A stretch of DNA of 39,213 nt from Acetatifactor sp. (lineage in GTDB: Bacteria > Bacillota > Clostridia > Lachnospirales > Lachnospiraceae). A program made the position numbers and the translations under genes. Shown here piece after piece: positions 17,663 to 25,723 of this stretch. Position 1 is the first letter of the stretch; every line of letters starts with the position of its first letter. The DNA is taken from assembly GCA_029055435.1 (NCBI GenBank), contig JAIDDH010000052.1, positions 1 through 39,213 on the forward strand, given 5' to 3'. Below the pieces are notes generated by a model. It was not told the origin of the DNA, ran no database searches, and saw nothing but the letters and a program-made list of their open reading frames with translations.

Positions 17663-17709
17663 AAAACTGTATTCAGCCAAAGCGGGCGCAACAGGAGGGC
17701 ATAACAAAG

Positions 17710-18396
17710 ATGGAAAAACACCGCATCGCCGTAATATCAGACACACATGGACTTTTGCGGCAGGAATGTATAGATATATTAAAGACCTGCGAGGCAGTTC
17801 TGCATGCCGGAGATGTGGGAAAACCAGAAGTTCTGGATCAGCTCAGGAAGATAACTAAGACCTATGTTGTGCGGGGCAATGCTGATAAGGAGTGGGCGGA
17901 AGGACTTCCCACGGAGCTGGAAACCGAGCTGTATGGCTTCCGATTTTATATGGTACACAATAAAAAGCACATCAAACCGGATTTGGCAGACATAGATTTA
18001 GTAATCTACGGGCATTCCCACAAATACGAGGAGCGAACGGAAGGAAACATCATATACCTGAATCCGGGAAGCTGCGGCTCAAGGCGTTTTCGCCTTCCCA
18101 TCACGATGGCTGTGCTGACGCTTTTTCCCGGGGAGCACCGTATAGAAATACAGGAAATCGACTGTCAGCCTGAGCTCTCGGAAAATTATTCTCTCAATGA
18201 TTTTCCGCCGAAGGATATGGACAAGCTGATTCGGAAAATTGTAAAAGAAATGAACGCCGCAAAGGAAGTATCAGAGATTGCCGCCAAAGTACATGCAGAC
18301 AAAGCGCTGGTGGAGCAGATATGCCGCATCTATGCCACACATCCCGGCGTGGATGTAGACGGCATTCTAAATCGGATGGAGTTAAAAGATTTGTAG
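17710..18396 (+). CDS. YfcE-type metallophosphoesterase with C-terminal helical extension
   Basis: Dimetal phosphodiesterase of the YfcE/MJ0936 group. Metal ligands are seen in ISDTHG (residues 9-14), HAGDVG, VRGNAD and YGHSH, and the family GSCGSRR follows. The usual length is about 160-180 residues. This protein has 228, with about 60 extra helical residues (KDMDKLIRKIVKEMNAAKEV onward) of unknown role. The gene converges on the SLC13 permease with only 2 bases between stops and no terminator that I can see. Confidence 0.85.
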   Translation: MEKHRIAVISDTHGLLRQECIDILKTCEAVLHAGDVGKPEVLDQLRKITKTYVVRGNADKEWAEGLPTELETELYGFRFYMVHNKKHIKPDLADIDLVIYGHSHKYEERTEGNIIYLNPGSCGSRRFRLPITMAVLTLFPGEHRIEIQEIDCQPELSENYSLNDFPPKDMDKLIRKIVKEMNAAKEVSEIAAKVHADKALVEQICRIYATHPGVDVDGILNRMELKDL

Positions 18397-18398
18397 AC

Positions 18399-19562
18399 TC
18401 AATAAACCATGCCCGTGCTATTCCCCAGCAGAACATTAAGCAAAACAAGGGCTGCCAGAAAGAAAATATTCCCGACTGTGAAAAGCACTATATATTTACT
18501 TTTGCAGCCATTTGTCTCTTTTGCCACATATTTATAAGAAATCAGACTCGCCATGGACGCAATCAGCGTCCCCAGTCCTCCCAGATTCGTACCCACAATA
18601 AGCCCCTCAAAATTTTCTGTAAAACCTGATAAAAGCAACGCTGCCGGTACGTTGCTGATAATCTGGCTCACAATAATGGCCGTATAAACCTCCCTGCCGG
18701 CAATCATATCCTGCAGGAAATCCCGGAAAGCCGGAATCCTTCCTACATTCCCGACAAAAACAAAAAATCCTGCAAACGTAAGGAGCAGGAAATAATCTAC
18801 TCTTGCAAATACCTGTCTGTCCGTTACAAATATCATGATGATCACTGCCACAAGGGCTGCCTGCCACGGCAGGATATGCCCTACTGCAAGCAGGCACAGC
18901 AAAAACAGCATAAGATAGACCACAAGCGGATAAACAGCTTTTTTCCCTTGCGGAAGATTATCCTGTACTGATGCTTCGCCTGACTCCAGAGCCTGCGGAC
19001 ACGCCCTGCCCTGTATCAGACTCCAGACCACCAGCAGCACCAATGATAAAAGCGTATATGGCATCATCAGCATAAGGAACTCACGGATAGAGAGTCCTGC
19101 TCTCCCATAAAGATATAAGTTCTGCGGATTGCCGACCGGTGTCAGCATACTCCCCAGATTGGCTGCTATTGTCTGCATCACCACAACCGGCAGCACCAGC
19201 CGGTCTTTCTGTTTGTCCCCAAGCATGCCCAGGACGATAAAGGTAAACGGGACAAAGGTAATGAGTGCAACATCATTCGTAATAAACATACCGGAGAAAA
19301 AGCACAGCAACACCAATGTCAGGATCAGGCCTCGCCCGCTTCTCACATGGCCTAAAAGCTTTTTTGCAATCCAGTCAAACACTCCGGCTTTTTGAAATCC
19401 CGCCATAACGCTCATCAGGCAGAACAGGATTGCCAAAGTTCTAAAATCAATATATCCCCAATACTCTTTGTCCGGCGGCACAATAAACATCGACACCACT
19501 GCCAGTATAAACGAAACACACAATACGGTTTCTTTTTTGAAAAATGCAAGGATTCTTTTCAT
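18399..19562 (-). CDS. SLC13/CitMHS-type anion permease
   Basis: A 387-residue integral membrane protein with about ten hydrophobic segments and the family signature in TFAGFFVFVGNVG and NVPAALLLSGF. The paired inward loop MLTPVGNPQNLYLYG resembles the substrate hairpin of SLC13/ArsB relatives. It probably moves a di- or tricarboxylate or an inorganic anion by Na+ or H+ coupling; the substrate is unknown. GGAAGGACTTAAGATA precedes the ATG. Its 5' end (about 35 codons plus 45 upstream bases) occurs again at 21231-21380. Confidence 0.85.
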   Translation of the reverse strand: MKRILAFFKKETVLCVSFILAVVSMFIVPPDKEYWGYIDFRTLAILFCLMSVMAGFQKAGVFDWIAKKLLGHVRSGRGLILTLVLLCFFSGMFITNDVALITFVPFTFIVLGMLGDKQKDRLVLPVVVMQTIAANLGSMLTPVGNPQNLYLYGRAGLSIREFLMLMMPYTLLSLVLLVVWSLIQGRACPQALESGEASVQDNLPQGKKAVYPLVVYLMLFLLCLLAVGHILPWQAALVAVIIMIFVTDRQVFARVDYFLLLTFAGFFVFVGNVGRIPAFRDFLQDMIAGREVYTAIIVSQIISNVPAALLLSGFTENFEGLIVGTNLGGLGTLIASMASLISYKYVAKETNGCKSKYIVLFTVGNIFFLAALVLLNVLLGNSTGMVY

Positions 19563-19609
19563 TATCTTAAGTCCTTCCGCTTATCCCCCAGACCGCCCCA
19601 GTACACACT
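19456..19609. repeat. Direct repeat copy 1: 5' end of the SLC13 permease gene
   Basis: About 150 bases nearly identical (roughly 90 percent by eye) to 21231-21380. This copy includes the intact permease start codon and about 45 upstream bases. Confidence 0.85.
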
Positions 19610-19751
19610 GCTCTCCAATACCAGAACCGGCAGAGAAAAATCAAGCAAAACACTCCTTTGTTTGTGGTGATTCAATTATAACATGTTGGAGCTGTTTTTG
19701 CATTTTTATTATACAGAAAAAATGAGGAAACTCAAAAAGGGAAATCCTTTC

Positions 19752-19780
19752 TTGTCATACGTTGAAAAAAATGATAGAAT
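19752..19780 (+). promoter_or_regulatory. Promoter of the GLUG-type surface protein gene
   Basis: TTGTCA (19752-19757), 17-base spacer, TAGAAT (19775-19780). GAGGG lies 9 bases before the ATG at 19804. Confidence 0.65.
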
Positions 19781-19803
19781 GGCTTGAAAAGAGGGTATGA
19801 AAA

Positions 19804-21222
19804 ATGTTACATAGAAAATTTTCAAAAGGCCGGAGCGTATTGAGGGCTTTGTTTTTTCTTCTGAGCGTTCTCATGGCGGCGCCCTGCGTCACCTTGCAGG
19901 CGGAGGAAGGCGAAGATGCGCCCACAAAAATAGAAACCTATGAGGAACTGCTGCAGATTCAGCAGAATCCTCAGGGCAATTATGTACTAATGAACGACAT
20001 TGACATGGCGGGGCTTCAATGGGAGCCAATGGCCTTTGAAGGTGTGTTTGACGGCGGCGGACATACTCTTCTCAATCTGAGGGTGGAGAATGTCGGAGTA
20101 GAACAGGCCGATACCTATGATGGTAATTATAAAGTTTATGAGACATACTTTGCGGGATTGTTCAGCACCCTGAAGGAGGCGGAGGTCCGCAATGTGAATT
20201 TGGTGAATCTGCAGATGGAGTTGGAGACGGATGTTCCTTGCTTTATCGGCGGGATAGCGGGGTACTCTGAGAACAGCACCGTCAGAAACTGCAGTATTCA
20301 GGGACGGCTGGAACTTCGGGCACATGACAGAATGTTCGGCGTGGGTGGTATCGTGGGATACGGCAACGGACTGATCGAGCAGACCAGTGCGGATGTGACG
20401 CTTATCTGCATCGACACGGACGCAGACACTCGGGATGAGCAGTTTATGGGAGGCGCTTACGCGGCAGGTTATTTGGACCTGAACGAATGCAATGTGATCA
20501 TCGACGGATATGATTCGGACCATGGCTATGTCCATAACGGTGGTTTGGTTGGCATGTACATTTTTTACCCTAAGGGCACGGCGCATGAGGGACGCATTAC
20601 CAATAATACTGTGCAGGGGAGAATTCGTTTTTTTGAGGACAATACGGATCGACGCGCATATTGCAAAGAATATGTGGGAGAGGTCATGAGCTGGAATCTA
20701 AAGAACAGCGATAACAGCGCCGTCTTTGAAAGAGACGAAGTCTTTGACTATACAATTGACTTAAGACCGGATATGTGCGTTGATGCTTCCCACACTGAGA
20801 CAGTGACGGAGCCGGGATGCAATACCTTTGGCTACACCACCATCACATGTGACGGTTGCGGCTATGCCTATACCGATTTCTATACCTTGTATCGGCATTC
20901 CGTTGAGGAATGGACAACCATCCAAAGCCCTACCCAGTTTAACACGGGTGTGCAAAGCGGCGTCTGCGTGCGCTGCGGCGTTGTGTTAGAGGAGGAAATG
21001 CCCATGCTGGAATATAAGGCGCCATCGACACCCGCAGAAACCCCAGCTCTCACGGAGACGGAACAAACGAATGCCTCCGGCGAGGAAGACTCCTCTATTG
21101 CTGAAACCAAAAACGATATCCCGAGTTTTCTCCGCAAACCGGTTGTGATCTCCGTGGCAGCGGCATTGATCCTGCTTTTAGTAATTGGCGGGGCAGCAGT
21201 CTGGAGAGGGAAGAGGCGATAG
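19804..21222 (+). CDS. Membrane-anchored surface protein with GLUG-like repeats
   Basis: A 472-residue exported protein. Residues 1-32 are a signal peptide (hydrophobic ALFFLLSVLMAAPCVTLQA). Residues about 40-260 carry GLUG-type beta-helix segments such as FEGVFDGGGHTLLNLRVEN, GIAGYSENSTVRNCSIQG and GGIVGYGNGLIEQT. A cysteine segment follows (about 320-400) with TCDGCGYAYTD and CVRCGVVLEEE. An acidic Thr/Glu-rich stretch then leads to a C-terminal membrane helix (about 447-467) and basic tail GKRR. There is no LPxTG motif. It is likely displayed on the surface as an adhesin-like or matrix protein; ligand unknown. It is flanked by duplicated permease DNA. Confidence 0.8.
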   Translation: MLHRKFSKGRSVLRALFFLLSVLMAAPCVTLQAEEGEDAPTKIETYEELLQIQQNPQGNYVLMNDIDMAGLQWEPMAFEGVFDGGGHTLLNLRVENVGVEQADTYDGNYKVYETYFAGLFSTLKEAEVRNVNLVNLQMELETDVPCFIGGIAGYSENSTVRNCSIQGRLELRAHDRMFGVGGIVGYGNGLIEQTSADVTLICIDTDADTRDEQFMGGAYAAGYLDLNECNVIIDGYDSDHGYVHNGGLVGMYIFYPKGTAHEGRITNNTVQGRIRFFEDNTDRRAYCKEYVGEVMSWNLKNSDNSAVFERDEVFDYTIDLRPDMCVDASHTETVTEPGCNTFGYTTITCDGCGYAYTDFYTLYRHSVEEWTTIQSPTQFNTGVQSGVCVRCGVVLEEEMPMLEYKAPSTPAETPALTETEQTNASGEEDSSIAETKNDIPSFLRKPVVISVAAALILLLVIGGAAVWRGKRR

Positions 21223-21230
21223 AATTTAGC

Positions 21231-21380
21231 CCCAATAGACTTTGTCTGGCGGCACAATAAACATCGACACCACTGCCAGTATGAACGAAACACACAATAC
21301 GGTTTCTTTTTTGAAAAATGCAAGGATTCTTTTAATTCTCTTAAGTCCTTCCGCTTATCCCTCAGGCTGCTCCAATACAC
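21231..21380 (-). pseudogene. Duplicated 5' fragment of the SLC13 permease gene
   Basis: Matches 19456-19609 through the first 35 or so permease codons and upstream bases, including GGCGGCACAATAAACATCGA. The start codon is changed (forward CAT to AAT near 21340), and no permease body follows. It is therefore a non-coding remnant, and with copy 1 it brackets the GLUG gene. Confidence 0.85.
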
Positions 21381-21433
21381 TGGTTCCTGCTTTTGTTTTT
21401 CTGCACTCTATAAGTCTGCAGACGAAAACCTTC

Positions 21434-21479
21434 CATAGAAAAAGCCTGCAAACACTAATGTTTGCAGGCTTTTTCTATG
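21434..21479. terminator. Strong bidirectional terminator
   Basis: A perfect 21-bp stem with loop CTAA, GC-rich core GCCTGCAAACA and flanking A/T runs on both sides. It can end the GLUG gene and anything reading from the right. Confidence 0.9.
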
Positions 21480-21495
21480 CATCACTGCGATGATT

Positions 21496-21558
21496 CACTC
21501 TCCTGGTAGGGCTTGAACCTACAACAACTCAGCTAACAACCATGTGCTCTACCTCTGA
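21496..21558 (-). pseudogene. Decayed tRNA-Asn-like sequence
   Basis: The minus strand shows a perfect T arm (GTAGG-TTCAAGC-CCTAC) and an anticodon-like loop TTGTTAG (GTT, Asn), but the stem CATGG/CTGAG has a mismatch. A D-arm remnant GGTAGAGC remains. The 3' acceptor strand CAGGAGA has no partner, since the 5' acceptor and part of the D arm are missing. It is a tRNA remnant and possibly an old attachment site. Confidence 0.6.
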
Positions 21559-21706
21559 ATAGTATACATACCGTAAAAGCTAAGTAGATGTTGTAAGGCC
21601 TTCCTTGCTCTTGAGACAATGTTTCGATCTATGTCTCCAATAATCGGAGATTATCTGCATACAACCGCCAATCAACTGATAATCTGAGCATTCTGTTTAT
21701 ATGACG

Positions 21707-22666
21707 CTATCTCCAATCCTTCACTGCATATTCTGCAAGATCTTCATCCAAGACGAGAGTGGTCCCATCTGAATACTCAATTTCAATTTCTAAAATATTG
21801 ATTCTTCCAGAAAATGTTGAATTATAAAAACATGCTCTCCAATATTGCCTAGAACTGGTTTTTCCAGCGTCTAACGGTCCTGTAAATTGCAAGGAGGCCG
21901 TTCTTCTGCCCGATATATCATCTGTCAGCACATCACCTACTGCATTGAGAAACTCCAATTTAAGAGTGATATAGTCAATCGATTTCAACTTATTTGTAAA
22001 AGTCATGTACTGATCTATTCCACCAACATAATTAATCTCATATCGTAATGATGTAATATCAAGAATATTCGGCACATCACTCTCTGTCACAAAAGCCTCT
22101 TTGCACATCTTGCAAAAATAATCCTGAACATCATGATCCAATTTGACTCCATCTATCAATCCACAGATTATACATGTCCTTGGTTTGGTACATGTCGCGT
22201 TTCGCCAGCTATGACGCTTCGATCGCCCTTCGGTTATCCCACATGCAATACACGTCTTTGGCTCGGTGCATGTTGCTTCCTGCCAGTCATGACCTTGTGC
22301 CTCACGGCCAATGCTGCCGCAGGTTATACATATCTCAGGCTCAGTACATGTTGCTTCCTGCCAATTATGGCCAACTGGTTCTCCCCATATCCTGCCGCAT
22401 CGGGAACATATTTCAGGTTCGGTACATGTCGCATCGCTGATATGATGATAGCAACACCATTCTACAGTTCGTGGACTAAAGAAAAAGTATCCTGCACCAA
22501 TCACTACAAATGCAAGAAATACTCCTGCAATAACCATCACTTGCTTTTTCTTTTGGAGTGGAGATAATTCCTTTTTTGTTTTGGGTAATTTATATCCGCA
22601 GTGCGGACACGTTTTTGCCTGATCCGATACCTCCCTGTTACACTCCGGACATGTAATCAATGCCAT
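21707..22666 (-). CDS. Zinc-ribbon membrane protein with four CTEP-type cysteine repeats
   Basis: A 319-residue protein. An N-terminal zinc ribbon (Cys6, Cys9, Cys20, Cys23 in CPECN...CPHCGYKL) is followed by one membrane helix (about 43-63), then the outer part. Residues 79-182 are four tandem 26-residue units of the pattern ATCTEPxxCxxCGxxxGxxxxHxW. The last 120 residues form an unassigned beta-rich domain. Probably the ribbon is cytoplasmic and the repeats are outside. GCGAGGAATCTTT precedes the ATG. I do not know its function. Base composition is more AT-rich than the fatty-acid region. Confidence 0.75.
   Translation of the reverse strand: MALITCPECNREVSDQAKTCPHCGYKLPKTKKELSPLQKKKQVMVIAGVFLAFVVIGAGYFFFSPRTVEWCCYHHISDATCTEPEICSRCGRIWGEPVGHNWQEATCTEPEICITCGSIGREAQGHDWQEATCTEPKTCIACGITEGRSKRHSWRNATCTKPRTCIICGLIDGVKLDHDVQDYFCKMCKEAFVTESDVPNILDITSLRYEINYVGGIDQYMTFTNKLKSIDYITLKLEFLNAVGDVLTDDISGRRTASLQFTGPLDAGKTSSRQYWRACFYNSTFSGRINILEIEIEYSDGTTLVLDEDLAEYAVKDWR
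22121..22432 (-). repeat. Four 78-base tandem repeats inside the zinc-ribbon gene
   Basis: Four in-frame 78-base units encode the 26-residue CTEP repeats. The cysteine and CTEP codons are well kept while the rest of each unit has diverged. Confidence 0.8.
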
Positions 22667-23157
22667 AAAGATTCCTCGCTTTCTTTCATTTATCCTAATG
22701 TACCTATTTTACACACCTGCATGTTCGCTTCCCACTATGATTCATTTTTCAAATAAAGTTCGAGGTCATCACGCCTATACTTGGCCAAATGAAAACTTTC
22801 ACTTCAGTTTCGTTTCCCGGATGATATCCATATGACAGAAGTTCTGTCTCGTGTCTGGTTCACAATATCCTGATCAGATTAACAAGAATAAACACGATGC
22901 TTATCATGCGCACTGGGAACACATCAAATGCCCGTACCATAATAACAGGAACGGTATCCGATACGGAAAAATCGCCCCGGATGAGGCCCTGACATCATAA
23001 TGGAATATATGTAAATGCAAATCTTCCATGATAATAATTGGGCTGAAGGCTCTCTGCGCAAATTTCAGCCCCGCTTTATTTATAACAGCATATATTGCTG
23101 CATGTCAAGAGCAGAAAATCTTTATTCCCCCGTACGAACAGCAACATATGCTGTTTT
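22667..23157. other. Gap with no supported gene; short orphan reading frame
   Basis: A 491-base stretch. A plus-strand frame at 22836-23000, without a start codon, encodes 54 residues including HDAYHAHWEHIKCPYHNNRN. This could be the end of a lost gene, but I do not recognise it. A weak 8-bp hairpin (23040-23071, GGGCTGAA/TTCAGCCC) lies beyond the sortase stop without a clear T-run. Otherwise I see nothing. Confidence 0.4.
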
Positions 23158-23835
23158 TCACTCTTTTATGAGCGCTCCTTGTACCAGAAGCCTCATATTA
23201 TTTTCTTCACCCAGACATGTTGAAAGTGTCAATATTTCCTCCGTATTTTCAGGGGCTCCCATCTGGTCTGCGAATTTATTAAATTGATGTTCATTCTCAA
23301 AATCCAAGTTGTACGCATCATCATTTATATCAGTCACCTTGACCGCAAAAATATTATAGCGTTTTACCTCTTTGTCTTTATAAAGGCATATCTCTGGATG
23401 ATTTTGTATGAAATCTTCTTCCAAAAAATTTCTTAATTTGCCAAACATCAGCCAATTTCCTACTAAATCCTGCGCATCATGTCCATATATTATAGTGTGA
23501 GGAGATGTCAGTGCATCACATCTATAATCCATAAATATTGCACCGAGTTCACTTTCTTCTCCCGTAATTGCCGTATGTAGATACTTTGAATTATCAATTC
23601 CGCGTACCACAGGAAATGATATATTGGAATCAGGAACATAAAGATCACAATAATAATCCTCATTCACCCTCGATAAATCGCCTTCCTGTGATACTTCTGC
23701 AGATTTTCTTGCATCCAAAAAATAGTGCACAATATCCGGAATTAACATTAATGTCACTAAAGTTGCAATAATTGCTATTGCTTCTTCAATATATGTAATA
23801 TTACTATTCTTCCGATATTTTTTGCGTTTTCTCAA
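23158..23835 (-). CDS. srtB: Class B sortase
   Basis: Membrane-bound transpeptidase that joins surface proteins to the cell wall. The 225-residue protein has a basic N-terminus, a membrane helix (about 18-38) and a sortase barrel. Catalytic His119 is in IIYGHDAQD, Cys207 in TLSTC and Arg215 in NNMRLLVQG. The start codon is TTG at 23835 with GAGAGGCGAG upstream. It overlaps the end of the cyclophilin-like gene by 32 bases, so the two are coupled, and that protein is its likely substrate. Confidence 0.88.
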   Translation of the reverse strand: MRKRKKYRKNSNITYIEEAIAIIATLVTLMLIPDIVHYFLDARKSAEVSQEGDLSRVNEDYYCDLYVPDSNISFPVVRGIDNSKYLHTAITGEESELGAIFMDYRCDALTSPHTIIYGHDAQDLVGNWLMFGKLRNFLEEDFIQNHPEICLYKDKEVKRYNIFAVKVTDINDDAYNLDFENEHQFNKFADQMGAPENTEEILTLSTCLGEENNMRLLVQGALIKE

Positions 23836-24412
23836 TTGACTCGCCTCTCAAATTTTTTTGTCCACAGACAATTACCCACATCATTACCGCTACGCATCCG
23901 GCAAAAACCATAATTCCAAATTTCAATGTCCTGCTTTCTACTCCGGTATTCGGAACAGTTCCAAATGATTTCTTTGATAAAGTAAATGTCAGACTTTCAC
24001 CGGATAATAATTCTTTGAGTTCAGCATTACTCATATTTTGCACCTTGCCGATTCTCGTATAGCTATAGCTGTTAGAACCATAAAACACACAAATCGTATC
24101 GGAATTATATAACAGAACATCTCCGGCCTTAGCTGTTATAGATGTATCAGACGACGGAAGGGATGTCCCTAAACTTCCGTATTGTTCAAACCCGTTTCTA
24201 GTCATATTGATTGTCAAATCACCTTCACCAAGCATTTCTTTAAGCTTTTGTGTCGCTGCATTATCGACCATCTGGATTTTCATTTGTTTTCCGCCGGCGC
24301 TAATATAGAAAACATCATCATCTGTATCTGCTGCATAAACATTGACTTGGATACAAGCTACCGCTAATATTAGCGAGATTATCAATTTAATGAATGCCTT
24401 TCCATATTTCAT
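23804..24412 (-). CDS. Secreted cyclophilin-like domain protein with sorting-signal-like C-terminus
   Basis: A 202-residue exported protein. Residues 1-27 are a signal peptide ending VNVYA. Residues 35-150 match the bacterial cyclophilin-like fold (GGKQMKIQMVDNAATQKL, EQYGSLGTSLPSS, AGDVLLYNSDTICVFYG, SYSYTRIGKV). VPNTG at 153-157, a hydrophobic helix and a basic residue resemble a sortase signal, although the charged tail is longer than usual. GGAGGG lies 8 bases before the ATG at 24412. It sits upstream of and overlaps the sortase gene. A role as a ligand-binding surface protein is inferred only. Confidence 0.75.
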   Translation of the reverse strand: MKYGKAFIKLIISLILAVACIQVNVYAADTDDDVFYISAGGKQMKIQMVDNAATQKLKEMLGEGDLTINMTRNGFEQYGSLGTSLPSSDTSITAKAGDVLLYNSDTICVFYGSNSYSYTRIGKVQNMSNAELKELLSGESLTFTLSKKSFGTVPNTGVESRTLKFGIMVFAGCVAVMMWVIVCGQKNLRGESIEKTQKISEE

Positions 24413-24440
24413 TTGAAATTCCCTCCTGTCATCAATCATA

Positions 24441-24671
24441 TTACAAGTCCTCCTTCTCCAGCATCCTTATAATATAATCAATACAATCAACTTCTTTCTG
24501 AGCATCATGTAATTTCTCCATCACTCTGGTTCTTTGTCTTCTCAAAAAGATGATTTGTCCTCTGTTATCATCACTTTTAACCAGTTCCATGTATTCCTTA
24601 TATTGTTCCTCATCGCATCCACAGTCTTTCAGGCATCTTTTACACTCACAATCTTCTTGCAAATTTATCAT
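24441..24671 (-). CDS. Small cysteine-rich helical protein (LysR-associated family, paralogue of the protein at 26.8 kb)
   Basis: A 76-residue cytoplasmic protein. Its N-terminal third has a cysteine cluster (DCECKRCLKDCGC). The C-terminal helix RTRVMEKLHDAQKEVDCIDYIIRMLEKE resembles the dimerising coil of MerR-type proteins. It aligns over its whole length with the 81-residue protein at 26821. AGGAGG precedes the ATG. It leads the operon with the cyclophilin-like and sortase genes and is divergent from a LysR gene. Function unknown; metal or thiol sensing is a guess. Confidence 0.7.
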   Translation of the reverse strand: MINLQEDCECKRCLKDCGCDEEQYKEYMELVKSDDNRGQIIFLRRQRTRVMEKLHDAQKEVDCIDYIIRMLEKEDL

Positions 24672-24697
24672 CTCGGCTATTCCTCCTGTTAAATAAC

Positions 24698-24726
24698 ATT
24701 TTACATAAAGCCGTTTGCAATAACAA
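24698..24726 (-). promoter_or_regulatory. Promoter of the small-protein/cyclophilin-like/sortase operon
   Basis: Minus strand TTGTTA (24721-24726), 17-base spacer, TAAAAT (24698-24703) preceded by TG. Confidence 0.55.
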
Positions 24727-24754
24727 ATACTCGCTGCTTATATTTTGAAATAAC

Positions 24755-24787
24755 TTGTAATTATCTCAAAAACTATTATAATAGTTT
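24755..24787 (+). promoter_or_regulatory. LysR promoter overlapped by an 18-bp palindrome
   Basis: TTGTAA (24755-24760), 16-base spacer, TATAAT (24777-24782). The -10 box lies at the centre of the perfect palindrome AAACTATTATAATAGTTT (24770-24787), a likely operator for autoregulation and for control of the divergent operon. Confidence 0.6.
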
Positions 24788-24844
24788 CTATAATAATATT
24801 TAATTAAACTATGTTGGAAAATCATTTCTGAAAGGATGAACCAT

Positions 24845-25723
24845 ATGATAGAGACGAGATTACTAAACTATTTCCTTGCAATCGCAAGAGAAGAGAATAT
24901 GACAAAGGCTGCAAATACTTTACACATTTCTCAGCCTGCTCTTTCAAAGCAGATGACCGATTTAGAAAAACAGCTTGGCACAAAGCTTTTTATACGAGGA
25001 AATAAAAACACGAAATTGACCGAGGATGGCGCACTATTTCGAAGTCGTGCTCAGGAAATTATAAAGTTAATAGAAAAAACCGAAGCGGATATCAGCAGCG
25101 AAGCCACTGACATTTCAGGGGATATTTACCTTGGCTGTGGTGAATCACATGTTATGGATTATATTGTCGGAATATTCGAGACACTCCATAAAGAGTATCC
25201 TGATGTTCATTTTCACATATACAGTGGAAATGCAGAAAGTGTCTTGGAGCGTTTGGATAAAGGCCTCCTGGATGCCGGTCTTTTACTTGGTTCCCTGAAT
25301 AATGAAAAATATGATTTAAAAGACCTGGGATTATACGATAGATTCGGCCTGCTTATGACAAATAGCTGTCCTCTGGCCCAAAAAGAATATATTACTTCTG
25401 AAGATTTGCAAAACTTACCTATCCTGATGCCACAGCAGTCTATTACCAGTTCAAAGTCTCTTGATGAATTTGTTCAAGCGCTGTTTCAAATGAAACATAC
25501 GATTAATGTCGTTGGAACATATAATTTACTATACAATGCTATTTTTATGGTAGAGCACAACATAGGCTCTGCTATATGTATCGAGGGTCTTGTTGACACT
25601 AACAGCCGTAATAATCTGGTTTTCAAACCTTTGCTTCCTGAGGTACGATTAAATTCATATATTGTAACAAAAAGATACCAGTCCTTCTCAAAAGCAATGA
25701 AATTATTTTTGGATAGACTATAA
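24845..25723 (+). CDS. LysR-family transcriptional regulator
   Basis: A 292-residue regulator. The start at ATG 24845 (MIETRLLNYFLAIAR) has AAAGG 8 bases upstream; an ATG at 24836 is too close to that site. The winged helix-turn-helix is NMTKAANTLHISQPALSKQMTDLEKQLG. The ligand-binding domain runs from about 90. It faces the sortase operon and is its probable controller. It is a paralogue of the LysR at 25718, and the two genes' 3' ends overlap by 6 bases. The ligand is unknown. Confidence 0.9.
   Translation: MIETRLLNYFLAIAREENMTKAANTLHISQPALSKQMTDLEKQLGTKLFIRGNKNTKLTEDGALFRSRAQEIIKLIEKTEADISSEATDISGDIYLGCGESHVMDYIVGIFETLHKEYPDVHFHIYSGNAESVLERLDKGLLDAGLLLGSLNNEKYDLKDLGLYDRFGLLMTNSCPLAQKEYITSEDLQNLPILMPQQSITSSKSLDEFVQALFQMKHTINVVGTYNLLYNAIFMVEHNIGSAICIEGLVDTNSRNNLVFKPLLPEVRLNSYIVTKRYQSFSKAMKLFLDRL

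Noticed and set aside
21496..21558. Functional tRNA-Asn
   Set aside because: The 5' acceptor strand and part of the D arm are missing and the anticodon stem has a mismatch.
22121..22432. Possible CRISPR-like repeats
   Set aside because: The repeats are directly adjoining 78-base coding units with diverged interiors, not short identical repeats with spacers.
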